A DNA stretch of 64,000 nt from JAXLQL01 sp046331625 (GTDB taxonomy: Bacteria > Acidobacteriota > Terriglobia > Bryobacterales > Bryobacteraceae): the NCBI GenBank assembly GCA_046331625.1, contig JAXLQL010000003.1, forward strand, positions 1 through 64,000, read 5' to 3'. Within the stretch, counting starts at the first letter, position 1; each line of letters begins with the position of its first letter. The notes below the pieces were generated by a model, which saw only the letters and a program-made list of their open reading frames with translations, ran no database searches and was not told where the DNA came from. Positions 34,954 to 44,500 of this stretch are shown here, one piece after another. Position numbers and translations under genes: made by a program.

Positions 34954-37900
34954 TCAATAGGTGAGGCGGAAGGTGAGCTGGATCAGCCGAGGCGTGTTGA
35001 CGAACTCGGCCACGCGGCCGAAGTTCGTGTCGAGCGGATTGACGCCGGGGTTGCCGAGCACCTGCTTGTTCAATGCGTTGATGAGATCCACGCGGAACGA
35101 GGTCTTCACGCGCTCGCTGACGCGGATGTTCTTCTGCAGATTGGCGTCCACCTGTTGGAACACTTCCGTGCGAAGCCAGTTCAACCGGTTGGGAAATGCG
35201 CGCCGGTTGAAGCCAGTGGGAACCCGCGCGGCATTGCGCTCGAACTGGCTGGTGTCGAACCAGCGGTCCTGCGTGCTCTGCGAGGCGGAAAGCGCAATGT
35301 CCCGATAGTTCGTTCCGTACCAGAAGACGTTGTTGAAGTCGATGCATTCTCCGCTCTGGCGTTGCGACACCGCGCCGATCTGCCAGCCGCCCACCGCCGC
35401 GCTGATCCAGCGCGACTGGTTCAGCAGTGGCTTGCCTTTGCCGAACGGCAACTCGTAGATCCCGGTCACCACCCACCGCATCGGTCGCGAGAAATCGCTC
35501 TCGCGCCAGAGCGGCTGGGCGTCGAACGCGTTCGCGAACCAGTCTTTGCTCATCGTGTGTGACCACTCGTAGTGCGTGCTCAGGGAAAGGCCGCGCGCGA
35601 ACCGGTGCTCGAGCCGCACGATCATCGAGTTGTACTTGTTCTTGCCGATCGGCTCCTGCGAAACCGAGAGTCCGGTAAATTGCGGGTACGGCCGCAGCAG
35701 TTGATTCTTCCGCGTGACGCGCGACGTAAAGAAGGCCAGCGTCGACATCTGCTGGTACAACGCGGGCGAAGTCTGCTGCAGCGCGGTGAAGTTGGAAAGC
35801 AGGAACGGGTTGTTCACGTTGCGATTCAGCTCGTTCTCGAGCGCCGTGTTGCGCGCCAGCCCGTTGGCCCAGTATTGTTCCGGCAGCGCGTTGAGGTCGC
35901 GCGTCACGCCGAGGTTCGGCGTGTAGCCCCAGTTGTAGGAAATGCCCAGCACCACGTTGCGGAGAAGCTGCCGCTCGAGCTCAACGCGGAACTTGTGAGT
36001 CAGCGCAGGCTGAAAGCCCGGATACAGGTAGCTCAGGCTTCGACCCGAGAAGGTGTCGGCTCCGAGACGATTCTGAATGGGAGCGTCGAACCGCGTGCCA
36101 TCGGACCTCACCGGGAACGGATCGGTCAGCGGGTTCACGCCCGGTTGGCCGAAGTAGCCGAAGTTCCACGAAGCGCCGGATTCGTTCGAAATATTCGTCG
36201 ACGTCGCCTGGTTGTATCCGAACTGGTTGATGAAAGTGTGGCTCGCGTTCAGCGTGTCATAGAACATGCCGTAGCCGCCGCGCAACACCGTTTTCGAATC
36301 CACGGTGAACGCGAACCCGATGCGCGGCATCGCACGCCATGTCGGCTTGGTCACCGCATCTCCGGTGACGCCGAGATAGTTCGACCCGCCCGCGATCACG
36401 AAGCTCGCTGCCGGCCGCTCGGGCAGTGGACTCGCCGCGTAGGCCGCCTGCGCCGCACTCCCGATGGCGAGCTTCAGGCTCGGATCGAACTCGCGCACGC
36501 CCCGGTTGAATCGCTCGCGGATGCTGCCCTCCCACTCGAGCCGGATTCCCGGGCTCAACATAAGCCGGCTCGAGACGCGATAGCTGTCCTGGAGAAACAG
36601 GTTGTGGCGCGGCGTGGTGGCGTAGTAAGTATCGTTCGTGTCCACCGACGCTACCGAAGGCACGCCCAGGAGGAACGCAGCCCATTCGTGCCCCAGCGTG
36701 CCCACGCCCGCGGCCGCTGACGTGGCTCGCGTCAAGTCATTCGAGAACCGGAAGAATCCCGACGTGTAGCCGGGATAGCTGAGTCCGCTGTCTCCGCCGA
36801 CGCTGTAGTACATGCGGCCTTCCCATCCCGCGCTGAGGCTGTGCTTGCCCAGATAGCGCGACACCTGCGCCTTCAGCGAAGCGGTCGAGGTCGGAAGTAG
36901 CGCCACATGCGGGTTGCTCAACTGCTTGTAGTTCGAGAACGCAAGACTCGGTAGCGTATGCGCCGCGCCAGCCTTCGTGTCGAGATAGGCCGGCAGGCCC
37001 ACGTCGCTCGCCTTGTATTGCCACTGCGTTTCGTTGAGTGGCCGGTTGTCCCAATACCGGTTGTAGGAAGCCGTGATGTTCAGCACCGTGGAGGGACCAA
37101 ACGTGTGGACCCAGTCGGTTGTTCCGCCGATGTTGTTCCGCCGCAGCGCTTCCGAGTGCAGCCCCGGATAGGTGTTGTATGACCAGTCTTGACGCTCGTT
37201 GGAGAACTTGTTCCAGCTCCAGCGAAAGAAGAAGCGGTCTTTCTGGGCGGGTACCCAATCGAAGCGATTCTGCGTAGCCCAGTAGTCAAACGGGACCTTC
37301 GGGTCGGAGAAGAGGTTGTTGTTGCCGTCGAGGTCAGAGATGCTCGGATTGTTGGGCTGCGGGTAGACGCCCGAGTAGAAGTCGTACATCTTGCGGTTGG
37401 CGATGCGGTTTTGCGAAATGATGTTTCCGGCGATGGGCTGGCGCACGAATAAGCCGCTGGCGGCGTCGAGCCGCGTGGTGAGCGGATCGAAGAGTTGGTA
37501 TCGCGTGCTGTTGAGCCGCAGCAGTCTCGAGAAGTCTCCCGCGCGCTCGGCGGCGGTGGGAACCGTGTAGATCTTGCGCGCCGTCTCGAGATCGTAGAAG
37601 CGCTCTGTCTGGCCTGTGTAGATGAAAAAGAAGAATAGCTTGTTACGGCCGTCGAAGAGCTTCGGGATTCGGACGGGGCCGCCGATCGATCCCGAATACG
37701 TGTTGGACCGGCCCGACGGCTGCCGTGGCTCGGCCCGGAGCTTCCGCGCCAGTTCCGTATTCCCAGCCAGCTCCGCGTCGCGGATGCGGCCCCAGTAGAC
37801 TCCGTTGTCGGTGCTCGCCGTGGCATGCCAGCGCTGTTGCCAATGAGTGTTGCTCAGGGTGCCATGATATTGATTCGTGCCGGACTTTGTGGTCATCAGA

Positions 37901-38610
37901 ATGTACGCGCCGCTGTTGTTGCCCACCGTCGCGTCAAACGACATGCTCTCGACGCGCATCTCCTGAATCGCGTCAGTGAACGGCAGGTAGGCCGCCCGCC
38001 GCATTTGGCCGCTGTTCGGAGTCCCGTCGATCGACCATTCGTTGCCCCCCACGGAACCGGACGCGCGGTGATTGGAGGACGCGTTGGTGAAGCTGAGGTT
38101 CACGTTGTTGTACGTGAGCTTCTGCATGCCCACCGCCAAACCCGCCTGTAGGATCACGCTGTTGCTCATGGTGGGCAACTCCATCACCGCCCGGTTGTCG
38201 AGCACTTGGGCGGCGGTCGCGTTCACGGTGTTGAGGAGCGGTACTTCCGCGGTGACGGCAACGGAAGACGCTGTGTCACCGAGTTCCAGCTTCACGTCGA
38301 GACCGACGCGCGAGCCGAGCCCGAGAGTCACGCCGGACCGGGCGTATCGTCGGAAGCCCGTCGCTTCGACGGTCACTTCGTACGAGCCCTGCACCAGATA
38401 CGGAACCTCGTACGCACCAGCATGGTTCGTCGTAGCCTTGGTTTCGACTCTGGTTTCGCTGCTCCGTACGATGACCGAGGCGCCGGGAACGGCCGCACCC
38501 GAAGGATCCGTTACCAGTCCGAGCAGAGTGGCTCTTGTCTCTTGCGCGGCGAGGAATTCCGGCACGAACAACGATGCCACCGCGGCAGGCAGAAACAGCA
38601 GAATACGCAT
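34954..38610 (-). CDS. Oar-like TonB-dependent receptor (receptor 7)
   Basis: At 1218 residues this is the largest receptor in the window. Signal peptide to about residue 22 (VPEFLAAQ); regulatory-like domain LLGLVTDPSGAAVPGASVIV; plug with LPTMSNSVILQAGLAVGM, GNEWSIDGTPNSGQMRR and GAYILMTTKSGTNQYHG; barrel ending ..QLTFRLTY. It leads the leftward operon receptor - phosphonoacetate hydrolase - propeller/phosphoesterase (13-nt gap, then 4-nt overlap). If the partners show the cargo, it would handle phosphonates or phosphoesters. A perfect 7-bp inverted repeat lies 29 bp upstream of its start. Confidence 0.9.
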   Translation of the reverse strand: MRILLFLPAAVASLFVPEFLAAQETRATLLGLVTDPSGAAVPGASVIVRSSETRVETKATTNHAGAYEVPYLVQGSYEVTVEATGFRRYARSGVTLGLGSRVGLDVKLELGDTASSVAVTAEVPLLNTVNATAAQVLDNRAVMELPTMSNSVILQAGLAVGMQKLTYNNVNLSFTNASSNHRASGSVGGNEWSIDGTPNSGQMRRAAYLPFTDAIQEMRVESMSFDATVGNNSGAYILMTTKSGTNQYHGTLSNTHWQQRWHATASTDNGVYWGRIRDAELAGNTELARKLRAEPRQPSGRSNTYSGSIGGPVRIPKLFDGRNKLFFFFIYTGQTERFYDLETARKIYTVPTAAERAGDFSRLLRLNSTRYQLFDPLTTRLDAASGLFVRQPIAGNIISQNRIANRKMYDFYSGVYPQPNNPSISDLDGNNNLFSDPKVPFDYWATQNRFDWVPAQKDRFFFRWSWNKFSNERQDWSYNTYPGLHSEALRRNNIGGTTDWVHTFGPSTVLNITASYNRYWDNRPLNETQWQYKASDVGLPAYLDTKAGAAHTLPSLAFSNYKQLSNPHVALLPTSTASLKAQVSRYLGKHSLSAGWEGRMYYSVGGDSGLSYPGYTSGFFRFSNDLTRATSAAAGVGTLGHEWAAFLLGVPSVASVDTNDTYYATTPRHNLFLQDSYRVSSRLMLSPGIRLEWEGSIRERFNRGVREFDPSLKLAIGSAAQAAYAASPLPERPAASFVIAGGSNYLGVTGDAVTKPTWRAMPRIGFAFTVDSKTVLRGGYGMFYDTLNASHTFINQFGYNQATSTNISNESGASWNFGYFGQPGVNPLTDPFPVRSDGTRFDAPIQNRLGADTFSGRSLSYLYPGFQPALTHKFRVELERQLLRNVVLGISYNWGYTPNLGVTRDLNALPEQYWANGLARNTALENELNRNVNNPFLLSNFTALQQTSPALYQQMSTLAFFTSRVTRKNQLLRPYPQFTGLSVSQEPIGKNKYNSMIVRLEHRFARGLSLSTHYEWSHTMSKDWFANAFDAQPLWRESDFSRPMRWVVTGIYELPFGKGKPLLNQSRWISAAVGGWQIGAVSQRQSGECIDFNNVFWYGTNYRDIALSASQSTQDRWFDTSQFERNAARVPTGFNRRAFPNRLNWLRTEVFQQVDANLQKNIRVSERVKTSFRVDLINALNKQVLGNPGVNPLDTNFGRVAEFVNTPRLIQLTFRLTY

Positions 38611-38638
38611 TGGGGCATCTTTGCAGTCTCCCGTTGCG

Positions 38639-38666
38639 CGAACATGTCGATCGCCTGAAATGTTCG
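38639..38666. promoter_or_regulatory. Inverted repeat in the promoter of receptor 7
   Basis: CGAACAT at 38639-38645 and ATGTTCG at 38660-38666 form a perfect 7-bp dyad with a 14-bp spacer, 29 to 56 bp ahead of the receptor 7 start. A dimeric repressor or activator site is possible. The spacer is longer than that of LexA boxes, so I do not call it one. Confidence 0.4.
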
Positions 38667-38689
38667 TTTACGCTGGGCTACTGTCCCTG

Positions 38690-39060
38690 CCCGGCCGCCA
38701 CGAGGTCAACTCATCGGCGTCGAACGAGACAGACCGCACCTCCAGCCACTGGAGGCACGAGCTCACACGGTCCCTTACCCAAACGTTCCGCGCGGTCTCG
38801 CAGCGAAATTCTTACGACACCTGTCCGGCTGCCAGCAGTTCCCGCATCCCGCCACCGTCGAAATCGTAAACGAGCACTCCCGGACTTCGCCGCAAGACGC
38901 CTCGCCACGCCGCTGCATCGCAGTGCCGAGCGATCCGAAGATGCGGAGCGGCGGATTTTCGTTTCGGAAGGACGCAACGTCGTTCGGGATGGACCATGGC
39001 TTCCCATGATCGGCTCCGGCTTGCCGTCGCCGCTACTGTTAGATGCAGAGACGATAGTTT
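38690..39060 (-). pseudogene. Decayed C-terminal remnant of an FG-GAP protein gene
   Basis: Pieces in different frames match the last third of the FG-GAP gene at 40423-41580: SSGDGKPEPIMGSHGPS (compare DIDGDGKPDLIVGNRGPS) and VLVYDFDGGGMRELLAAGQVS in two parts (compare VLVHDFDGDGIPDLLAACHVS). Near 38710 GTCAACTCATCGGCGTCGAA resembles the 3' end of the intact gene. Similarity at DNA level crosses frames, and no long frame survives. It lies directly upstream of receptor 7's promoter, so an older module was probably lost here. Confidence 0.65.
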
Positions 39061-39149
39061 CATGGCTTGCGTGACTTCGCGCTCCGCGCATGGGCCGAAC
39101 TGAATCATATGCGGATGGACTACCACGGTCCGTAACAGGCGACACCGCC

Positions 39150-39174
39150 GCAGTTCGGCAGGCTGCGGAACTGC
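39150..39174 (-). terminator. Hairpin downstream of the TPR gene
   Basis: GCAGTTC and GAACTGC pair perfectly, continued after one mismatch by GCA/TGC around a 3-base loop. It lies 28 bp beyond the stop of the gene at 39202-40125, in its direction of transcription. There is no T tract, so intrinsic termination is uncertain. Confidence 0.35.
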
Positions 39175-39201
39175 GTTCGGCATGCGGAACCGGTGGGTGT
39201 G

Positions 39202-40125
39202 CTACTCCGGAACAGCGACAACACCGTCCCGAGCCGAGCTCGCGTAATCGAGCAGCTTCTCCGCCGATGCCCGGTTCTTTGCAGCCGGATGCGCGAGGTA
39301 GCTCCGCAGAAGAACAAGTGCGTCCTGCCTCCGTCCCTCGATCAGGCGCACGGCTCCAAGCAGGTGAAGGTGCTCCGCAAAACCTGCTGGCTGCCAGGCG
39401 GCCACTCGCTCGGCAAGTGTAACGGCGAGCTCCGTTCGGCCGGAGCCGAAGGCCGCAACTGCTGCGCCGTATGCAGCGTGCGCCGATCGCGGATCCGCCT
39501 CCATCGCCCGCTCAAAGGCCTCCTGAGCGCCCTCGAATCGTCTGCGGGACAGATCGCAAAGTCCTTTGGCCACCCAGGCGCCGGTAAACTTCGGATATCG
39601 CCTTGCGGCTTTCTCGAAATGAGCGCAGGCGGCCTCTACGCCGCCTTGCTCGAGCTTGCGAATGCCCTTCGAGAACTCTTGTCGGGCTTTGGGCGGAAGC
39701 TGCAATTGCGAAAAGCTCACCGTAGACGGCAACCCTCTGACCAGGCGGTCGAGGAGAGTCGTGCCAAGATCTTGGTGTCCACGCCCGGGGTCTACGTACA
39801 CGGTAAGGCGGCGAGGCCTGTATCCGGGAGCCGAAATGGCTAGCTCGCAGTAACTCGCCGGTCGAGGGCCGGAAAACGCAGGGCCGAGGCTAGCGGCGAA
39901 AGGTTGGCCGTTTTCCGAGATGTCGAAACGAAACGACCCTTGTGAATTGGTCTGAGACTCGCGGCTCCCTTCGCCAGGGCAATCGAGCTGAACGCTCGCA
40001 CCACGCTCGGGTGGATTCCCCTCGGAGCTCAATACTCGTCCGTACAAGACTCCTTCGCGTTCCTGAGCGGAGCCGATCATGGCGAATACGCCGATTGCGA
40101 GGGCGATGCGGTTGAGTTTGGTCAC
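39202..40125 (-). CDS. Exported carboxypeptidase-regulatory-like / TPR protein
   Basis: This 307-residue protein has a signal peptide (IALAIGVFAMIGSAQ). A beta-sandwich like the N-terminal domain of the neighbouring receptors covers about residues 24-120 (GVLYGRVLSSEGNPPERGAS, ELAISAPGYRPRRLTVYVDP). Then come tetratricopeptide repeats at about 145-290 (ARQEFSKGIRKLEQGGVEAA, AWVAKGLCDLSRRRFEGAQE, AAYGAAVAAFGSGRTELAV). The start is a GTG. It looks like a periplasmic scaffold; shared use of the receptor-type domain suggests it works with the receptors, but that is inference. It stands alone between the FG-GAP gene and a pseudogene. Confidence 0.7.
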   Translation of the reverse strand: MTKLNRIALAIGVFAMIGSAQEREGVLYGRVLSSEGNPPERGASVQLDCPGEGSRESQTNSQGSFRFDISENGQPFAASLGPAFSGPRPASYCELAISAPGYRPRRLTVYVDPGRGHQDLGTTLLDRLVRGLPSTVSFSQLQLPPKARQEFSKGIRKLEQGGVEAACAHFEKAARRYPKFTGAWVAKGLCDLSRRRFEGAQEAFERAMEADPRSAHAAYGAAVAAFGSGRTELAVTLAERVAAWQPAGFAEHLHLLGAVRLIEGRRQDALVLLRSYLAHPAAKNRASAEKLLDYASSARDGVVAVPE

Positions 40126-40422
40126 AAGCCATGCTCGCCCGCCAGCTTCAACTCGCGATGAGGATTGGATAAAGGAATCGTGGCTGGTGAAGCAGTTCGC
40201 CTAAGGCGAGTTGCTGCGCGCCCCAAACCTTCAATCTTCGGCATGTCGCCGGCTACTGCGCCACGGAGACGCGCCGCCAACCTGGGCGCGTCTTCAGCCA
40301 AAGATCCCCGCGAGACTCGGACGTCGCGGTTTACTCCTGGCCGGAGCGGCACGCGCGGCGCTTCTTCGTTTGCTGCTCACACGAAAGCGCGGTCAGCCTC
40401 GAGTAAGCGCGGTGCAGGAGAG
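40126..40422. other. Intergenic region with no supported gene
   Basis: These 297 bp between the TPR gene and the FG-GAP gene contain short open frames on both strands but nothing with recognisable protein-like features, and no hairpin or repeat that I can support. It probably holds the promoter of the TPR gene. Confidence 0.4.
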
Positions 40423-41580
40423 CTATGGTCTCTGCGGCTTAGGAATGATGGCCAGTTCGTTTGCATCGAACATGGCAATCGCCACTCCCACCCCTGTAGC
40501 CACGAGCGCGCGCGGGCCCTTGCCGGGAAAGGTCCACTCCCTGGCTTGGGAAAAAGCGCGGCCGAACGCTTTCTCACGAGTTCCTCTCCAGAGCACGACC
40601 TTGTGCGACACGTGGCAGGCGGCCAGCAGATCCGGTATCCCGTCGCCATCGAAATCGTGCACGAGCACATCCCGGATTTCGTCGACGGTCGCTTCGCCGC
40701 GGCGTTCCGTGGCCGTGCCGAACGAACCGCCGAAGCGGAACGAAGAACCCTCGTTTCGGAACAACACGATGTTATCGGACGGACCCCGGTTTCCCACGAT
40801 CAGATCCGGCTTGCCGTCGCCATCGATATCGGTGGCTTTCAGGTGATAGGGAACGTGGCCTTGCGAATGAAACGTGTGCGCCTTGGCGAACGAGCCTTTC
40901 CCATCTCCGCGCCACACCTCCACCAGATTCGCCGAGTAGATCGAGAAAGCCAAGTCCATGACGCCATCCCCGTCAAAGTCGGCCACAGCCACATCGCGGG
41001 GCCCGGGAGGCAACGGAAACCGGCGCTGCCGGAATCGGCGCTCGCCCAGGTTTTCGAGAAGAACAAAGAAGTCGCTTGACCACGCGACAGCCACCAAGTC
41101 CATCCGGCCGTCCCGGTTTGCATCAACCGCTGCAACGGAAGTGAGGCCCGGGGTGGGATACACCGGATCGCCGCCTTTCGTGCGGTTCTTGTCGTAATCG
41201 AACGGGCCGCCTTCCACACGCACGTGCTGCGCCTGGCCGGTCAAGGGCCCCCAGAAGATCGAAAGGTTCCGGCCATCGTTGGCTTGGAAGTTGACCACGG
41301 CCAGATCGTTGCGGTTGTCTCCATCGAGATCGGCGATCGCGGCGGTGTAGGGTCCGAAGCCCGTCTTGAGATCCTTACGCTCCACCCACTGCGGAGAGCC
41401 TCGCGTCAGATACACCGTCACGGTGTCATTGGCTGGCCGCCGTTCGGCGGGCGAGAGCAATTCGCCCCGGCAAGGCGCCGCCAGATCGGGAAACCCGTCT
41501 CCATTCAGATCGCCGGCGGCGAGATGATAGGGCCCCGGTCCCGTGGCCATCGTCGAGAGCGCGAATACGAGGGGCAACAT
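40423..41580 (-). CDS. FG-GAP/VCBS beta-propeller protein
   Basis: The 385-residue protein consists almost wholly of FG-GAP (integrin alpha-type) repeats. Calcium-loop motifs recur six times: DLNGDGFPDL, DLDGDNRNDL, DANRDGRMDL, DFDGDGVMDL, DIDGDGKPDL and DFDGDGIPDL. That predicts a 6-7-bladed propeller binding calcium. The N-terminal MLPLVFALSTMATG is a weak, short signal. No catalytic motif is seen. It begins 4 nt after the stop of receptor 8, so it is the dedicated partner of that receptor and may serve as a surface-exposed binding protein, as SusD does for SusC. That analogy is mine. Confidence 0.85.
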   Translation of the reverse strand: MLPLVFALSTMATGPGPYHLAAGDLNGDGFPDLAAPCRGELLSPAERRPANDTVTVYLTRGSPQWVERKDLKTGFGPYTAAIADLDGDNRNDLAVVNFQANDGRNLSIFWGPLTGQAQHVRVEGGPFDYDKNRTKGGDPVYPTPGLTSVAAVDANRDGRMDLVAVAWSSDFFVLLENLGERRFRQRRFPLPPGPRDVAVADFDGDGVMDLAFSIYSANLVEVWRGDGKGSFAKAHTFHSQGHVPYHLKATDIDGDGKPDLIVGNRGPSDNIVLFRNEGSSFRFGGSFGTATERRGEATVDEIRDVLVHDFDGDGIPDLLAACHVSHKVVLWRGTREKAFGRAFSQAREWTFPGKGPRALVATGVGVAIAMFDANELAIIPKPQRP

Positions 41581-41584
41581 GGTC

Positions 41585-44500
41585 TCAATAGTGCAGGCGG
41601 AGGCCGAACTGAATCTGGCGGGCGGCGCGAGCGCTCAGGATGCGGCCGAAGTTCGGATTGCCAACGAAGTTCACTGGTGAGCCGAAGTTGACCGTGTTCG
41701 TGAGGTTGAACATCTCGCCGCGAAACTGCACGTAGCGCTTTTCTCGAAACGCGAACTTCTTCGAGAACGTGGCGTCGATGTTGAAAAAGCCTGGGGCGTA
41801 GACGGGATTTCGTCCCGAGTTCCCAACAACGAAGTCCGCCGGATCGGCGAAAGCAGCCGTGTCGAACCACCGGTTCACAGACCGGTTGCCACCGCTGAGG
41901 TTCCCATCGGCAATCCGGTTCGGCCGGTTCTGATTGTTGAAGCTGAACGTGCGCGTGGTCTGCGTTTTGATGTCGACCGGAACGCCGGTTTGCATCGAAG
42001 TGATTCCGGAGATCTCCCATCCGCCCAGCCAGCGGTTGCTCTTCAAGAAGGGTAACTCGTAGACATTGGAGATCACCAACCGGTGCCGTGTATCGAAGGC
42101 CGAAGGGCCGTACTCGCGTGACACGTCGAAGCTGTCGATCGGCGCAACGGAGATTCCCAGGTTGCCCACCGCGAAGTCGCCAGGAGCATTGTCGAGAGAT
42201 TTTCCGTACGTGTAAGATCCCAGCACCGTCAGGCCCGAGCGGAGCCGCCGTTCCACCCGCGCGAAGCCCGCGTGATAGCGCGAAAGCGCACCACTGCCCC
42301 AGCCCCAGACGTTTCCGAACACCGGCATGGGCCTCGCGTTCTGCCCTTTGCCATAGTCAGCGCTTCTTCGGATTTGGTTCTCGAGCAGGAAGAGCGTCAG
42401 GTTGCGGCCGCGCGAGGCAAGATAGCCGATCTCGACTACGGTGTCGGCATCGAGTTGCCGCTGCACGTTGAGATTCCATTGCGTGGTGAGCTGCGTGCGG
42501 TTGTGTTCGAACAGGTGCCGCGGGCTCAGCCCTTCGATCCGGCCGGATCCTTCCCGAAACGAGGGAATCCCGCTCTGCAGCCGCGCGATCGGCGTGACGG
42601 CGTCCGGCGCGATGAAGAAGGTCTCGATGAAGTTTGGCGGATTGAATCCCAGCCGCACGAACGTGCCACCTCCGGTCAACGAGCGATACACTCCGAATCC
42701 GGCCCGCACAACGATTCGCGGGTCCCACTGATAAGCCATCCCGAACCGCGGCGAGAAGTCTCGCTTGTTGGTCCGCGAGAGCCCACGCGAATCTCCGGGA
42801 AGGAACAGCCGCGAACGCTCGGCCGCCGGGATCGGCAACTGCCCGATCTCGCGCTGCACCTGCTCCGGAATCTTGCCTCCACGCACCGACAGCCGGAACT
42901 CGCCAAGAGGATTGGCGATGTTCGGATTTCCCTGACGGTCGAATTTGTCCACCACGGGCGTGAATAACTCGTAGCGCAGGCCCAGATTCAACGTGAGCTT
43001 GGAGGAAACGCGCCAGTCGTCCTGTAGATAAGCTCCCCAGATCTGCTGCCGGTTGTAAAGCGGACTGAACTGCACGTTCAATTGGATGGATTGCGGGTAG
43101 CCGAGCAGCAGGTCGGCGATCACGTCTCCCGTGTTGGCTTGCGACGGGTTGCTCGAGAAGATGTTGCCGAAACGTATCTGGCCGAAGGGCACGAACGAGC
43201 CGAAGACGTTGGCCTGCAGAGCCCGGAAATCGAAGCCCGTCTTGAGAGCGTGCTTGCCGCGATACCAGGAAAGGTTGTCGGAGACATGCAGGGTATTCTC
43301 CGCCGAGATCACGAAGTTGCTGCCGCTCCCGAACTCGGAGTATCCGGTCTGAATCGATGGGAACGACGAGAACTGCGGGCTCGGATTGGTTCCACGCAGG
43401 CCGATTGCACCCGCCGGATCGGTGCCGAAGTTCACCGGCTTCTGGTCCACCACGAAGCGGTTCAGACCCGCCCGGAACTCGTTCACCAGATTCGAGCCGA
43501 AGCTCCGGGTGTAGCCGAGCAACGCATTGTGGCCGGTGTTGACCGGGCTCGCGGCGCCCGAATACTCGCGCGGAAATCCGTCCTGGCCGGCGGTGTAGGT
43601 GTCGTAGGTGGAGTAGCGCATCGAAACTTGATCGCGATCCGTCACACGCCAGTCACCGCGCACGTTCCACTGGCTCTCGTCGAAGTCTCGCGGCACTTGC
43701 ACTCGATACGTACCAGCGCCTGAGTTCGGCGAGGGCCAAGCCTCGGTGACGATTCGGCGGCCCACTGGATCCATCGAGGCCCCGGGAATCCGGTTGCCGG
43801 GAAAGGGATCGCGGATTGATCGCGACGGATTGGCGGGATCGCGGCGTGTCGTCGCCGGATCGAATACCGGCCGGTTCGAAGGAAACACTCCTGACCGGAA
43901 GTCGAGCGGCGGCACACTGAGATTGTTCACGGCCGACTCCCGCTGCTCGAGCTTCTCGAAGTTGCCGAAGAAGAACAGCCGGTTCTTGCGGACCGGCCCG
44001 CCCATCGACGCGCCGAACTGGTTTCGCAAAAAGAACGGACTCGGCGCCGACGAGAAAGCGTTTCGTGCGTTGAGCTTGTGGTCGCGGTGAAACCAGAACG
44101 CCGTACCGCGGACGTCATTGCTCCCCGATTTGGTGATGACGGTGACCACGCCGCCCATGTTCCGGCCATGTTCCGCGCTCGGCGCGTTGGTCAGCACCCG
44201 GAACTCTTCGATCGAATCCACCGATGGCCGAACCACGTCGCGATTGAAGAAGACCGTGTTGTTGTCGATCCCGTCCACCAGCAGGTTGTTCGAATTGAAC
44301 CGGCTGCCGCCCAGCACGAAGCCGGTGCCCTGGCGCGTCCCGGTGGCGAACGGAAGTGCGTTCGGGGCAAGCGGAGCCAGTTCGAGATACGATCTGCCGT
44401 TGAGCGGAAGCTCGAGCACTCGCTTGTTGTCGATGGTCTGGCCGATCTCCTGATTGCCAGAGTCGAGTTGCGCCGCGTCGGCGGTTACCGTAACCCGGTC

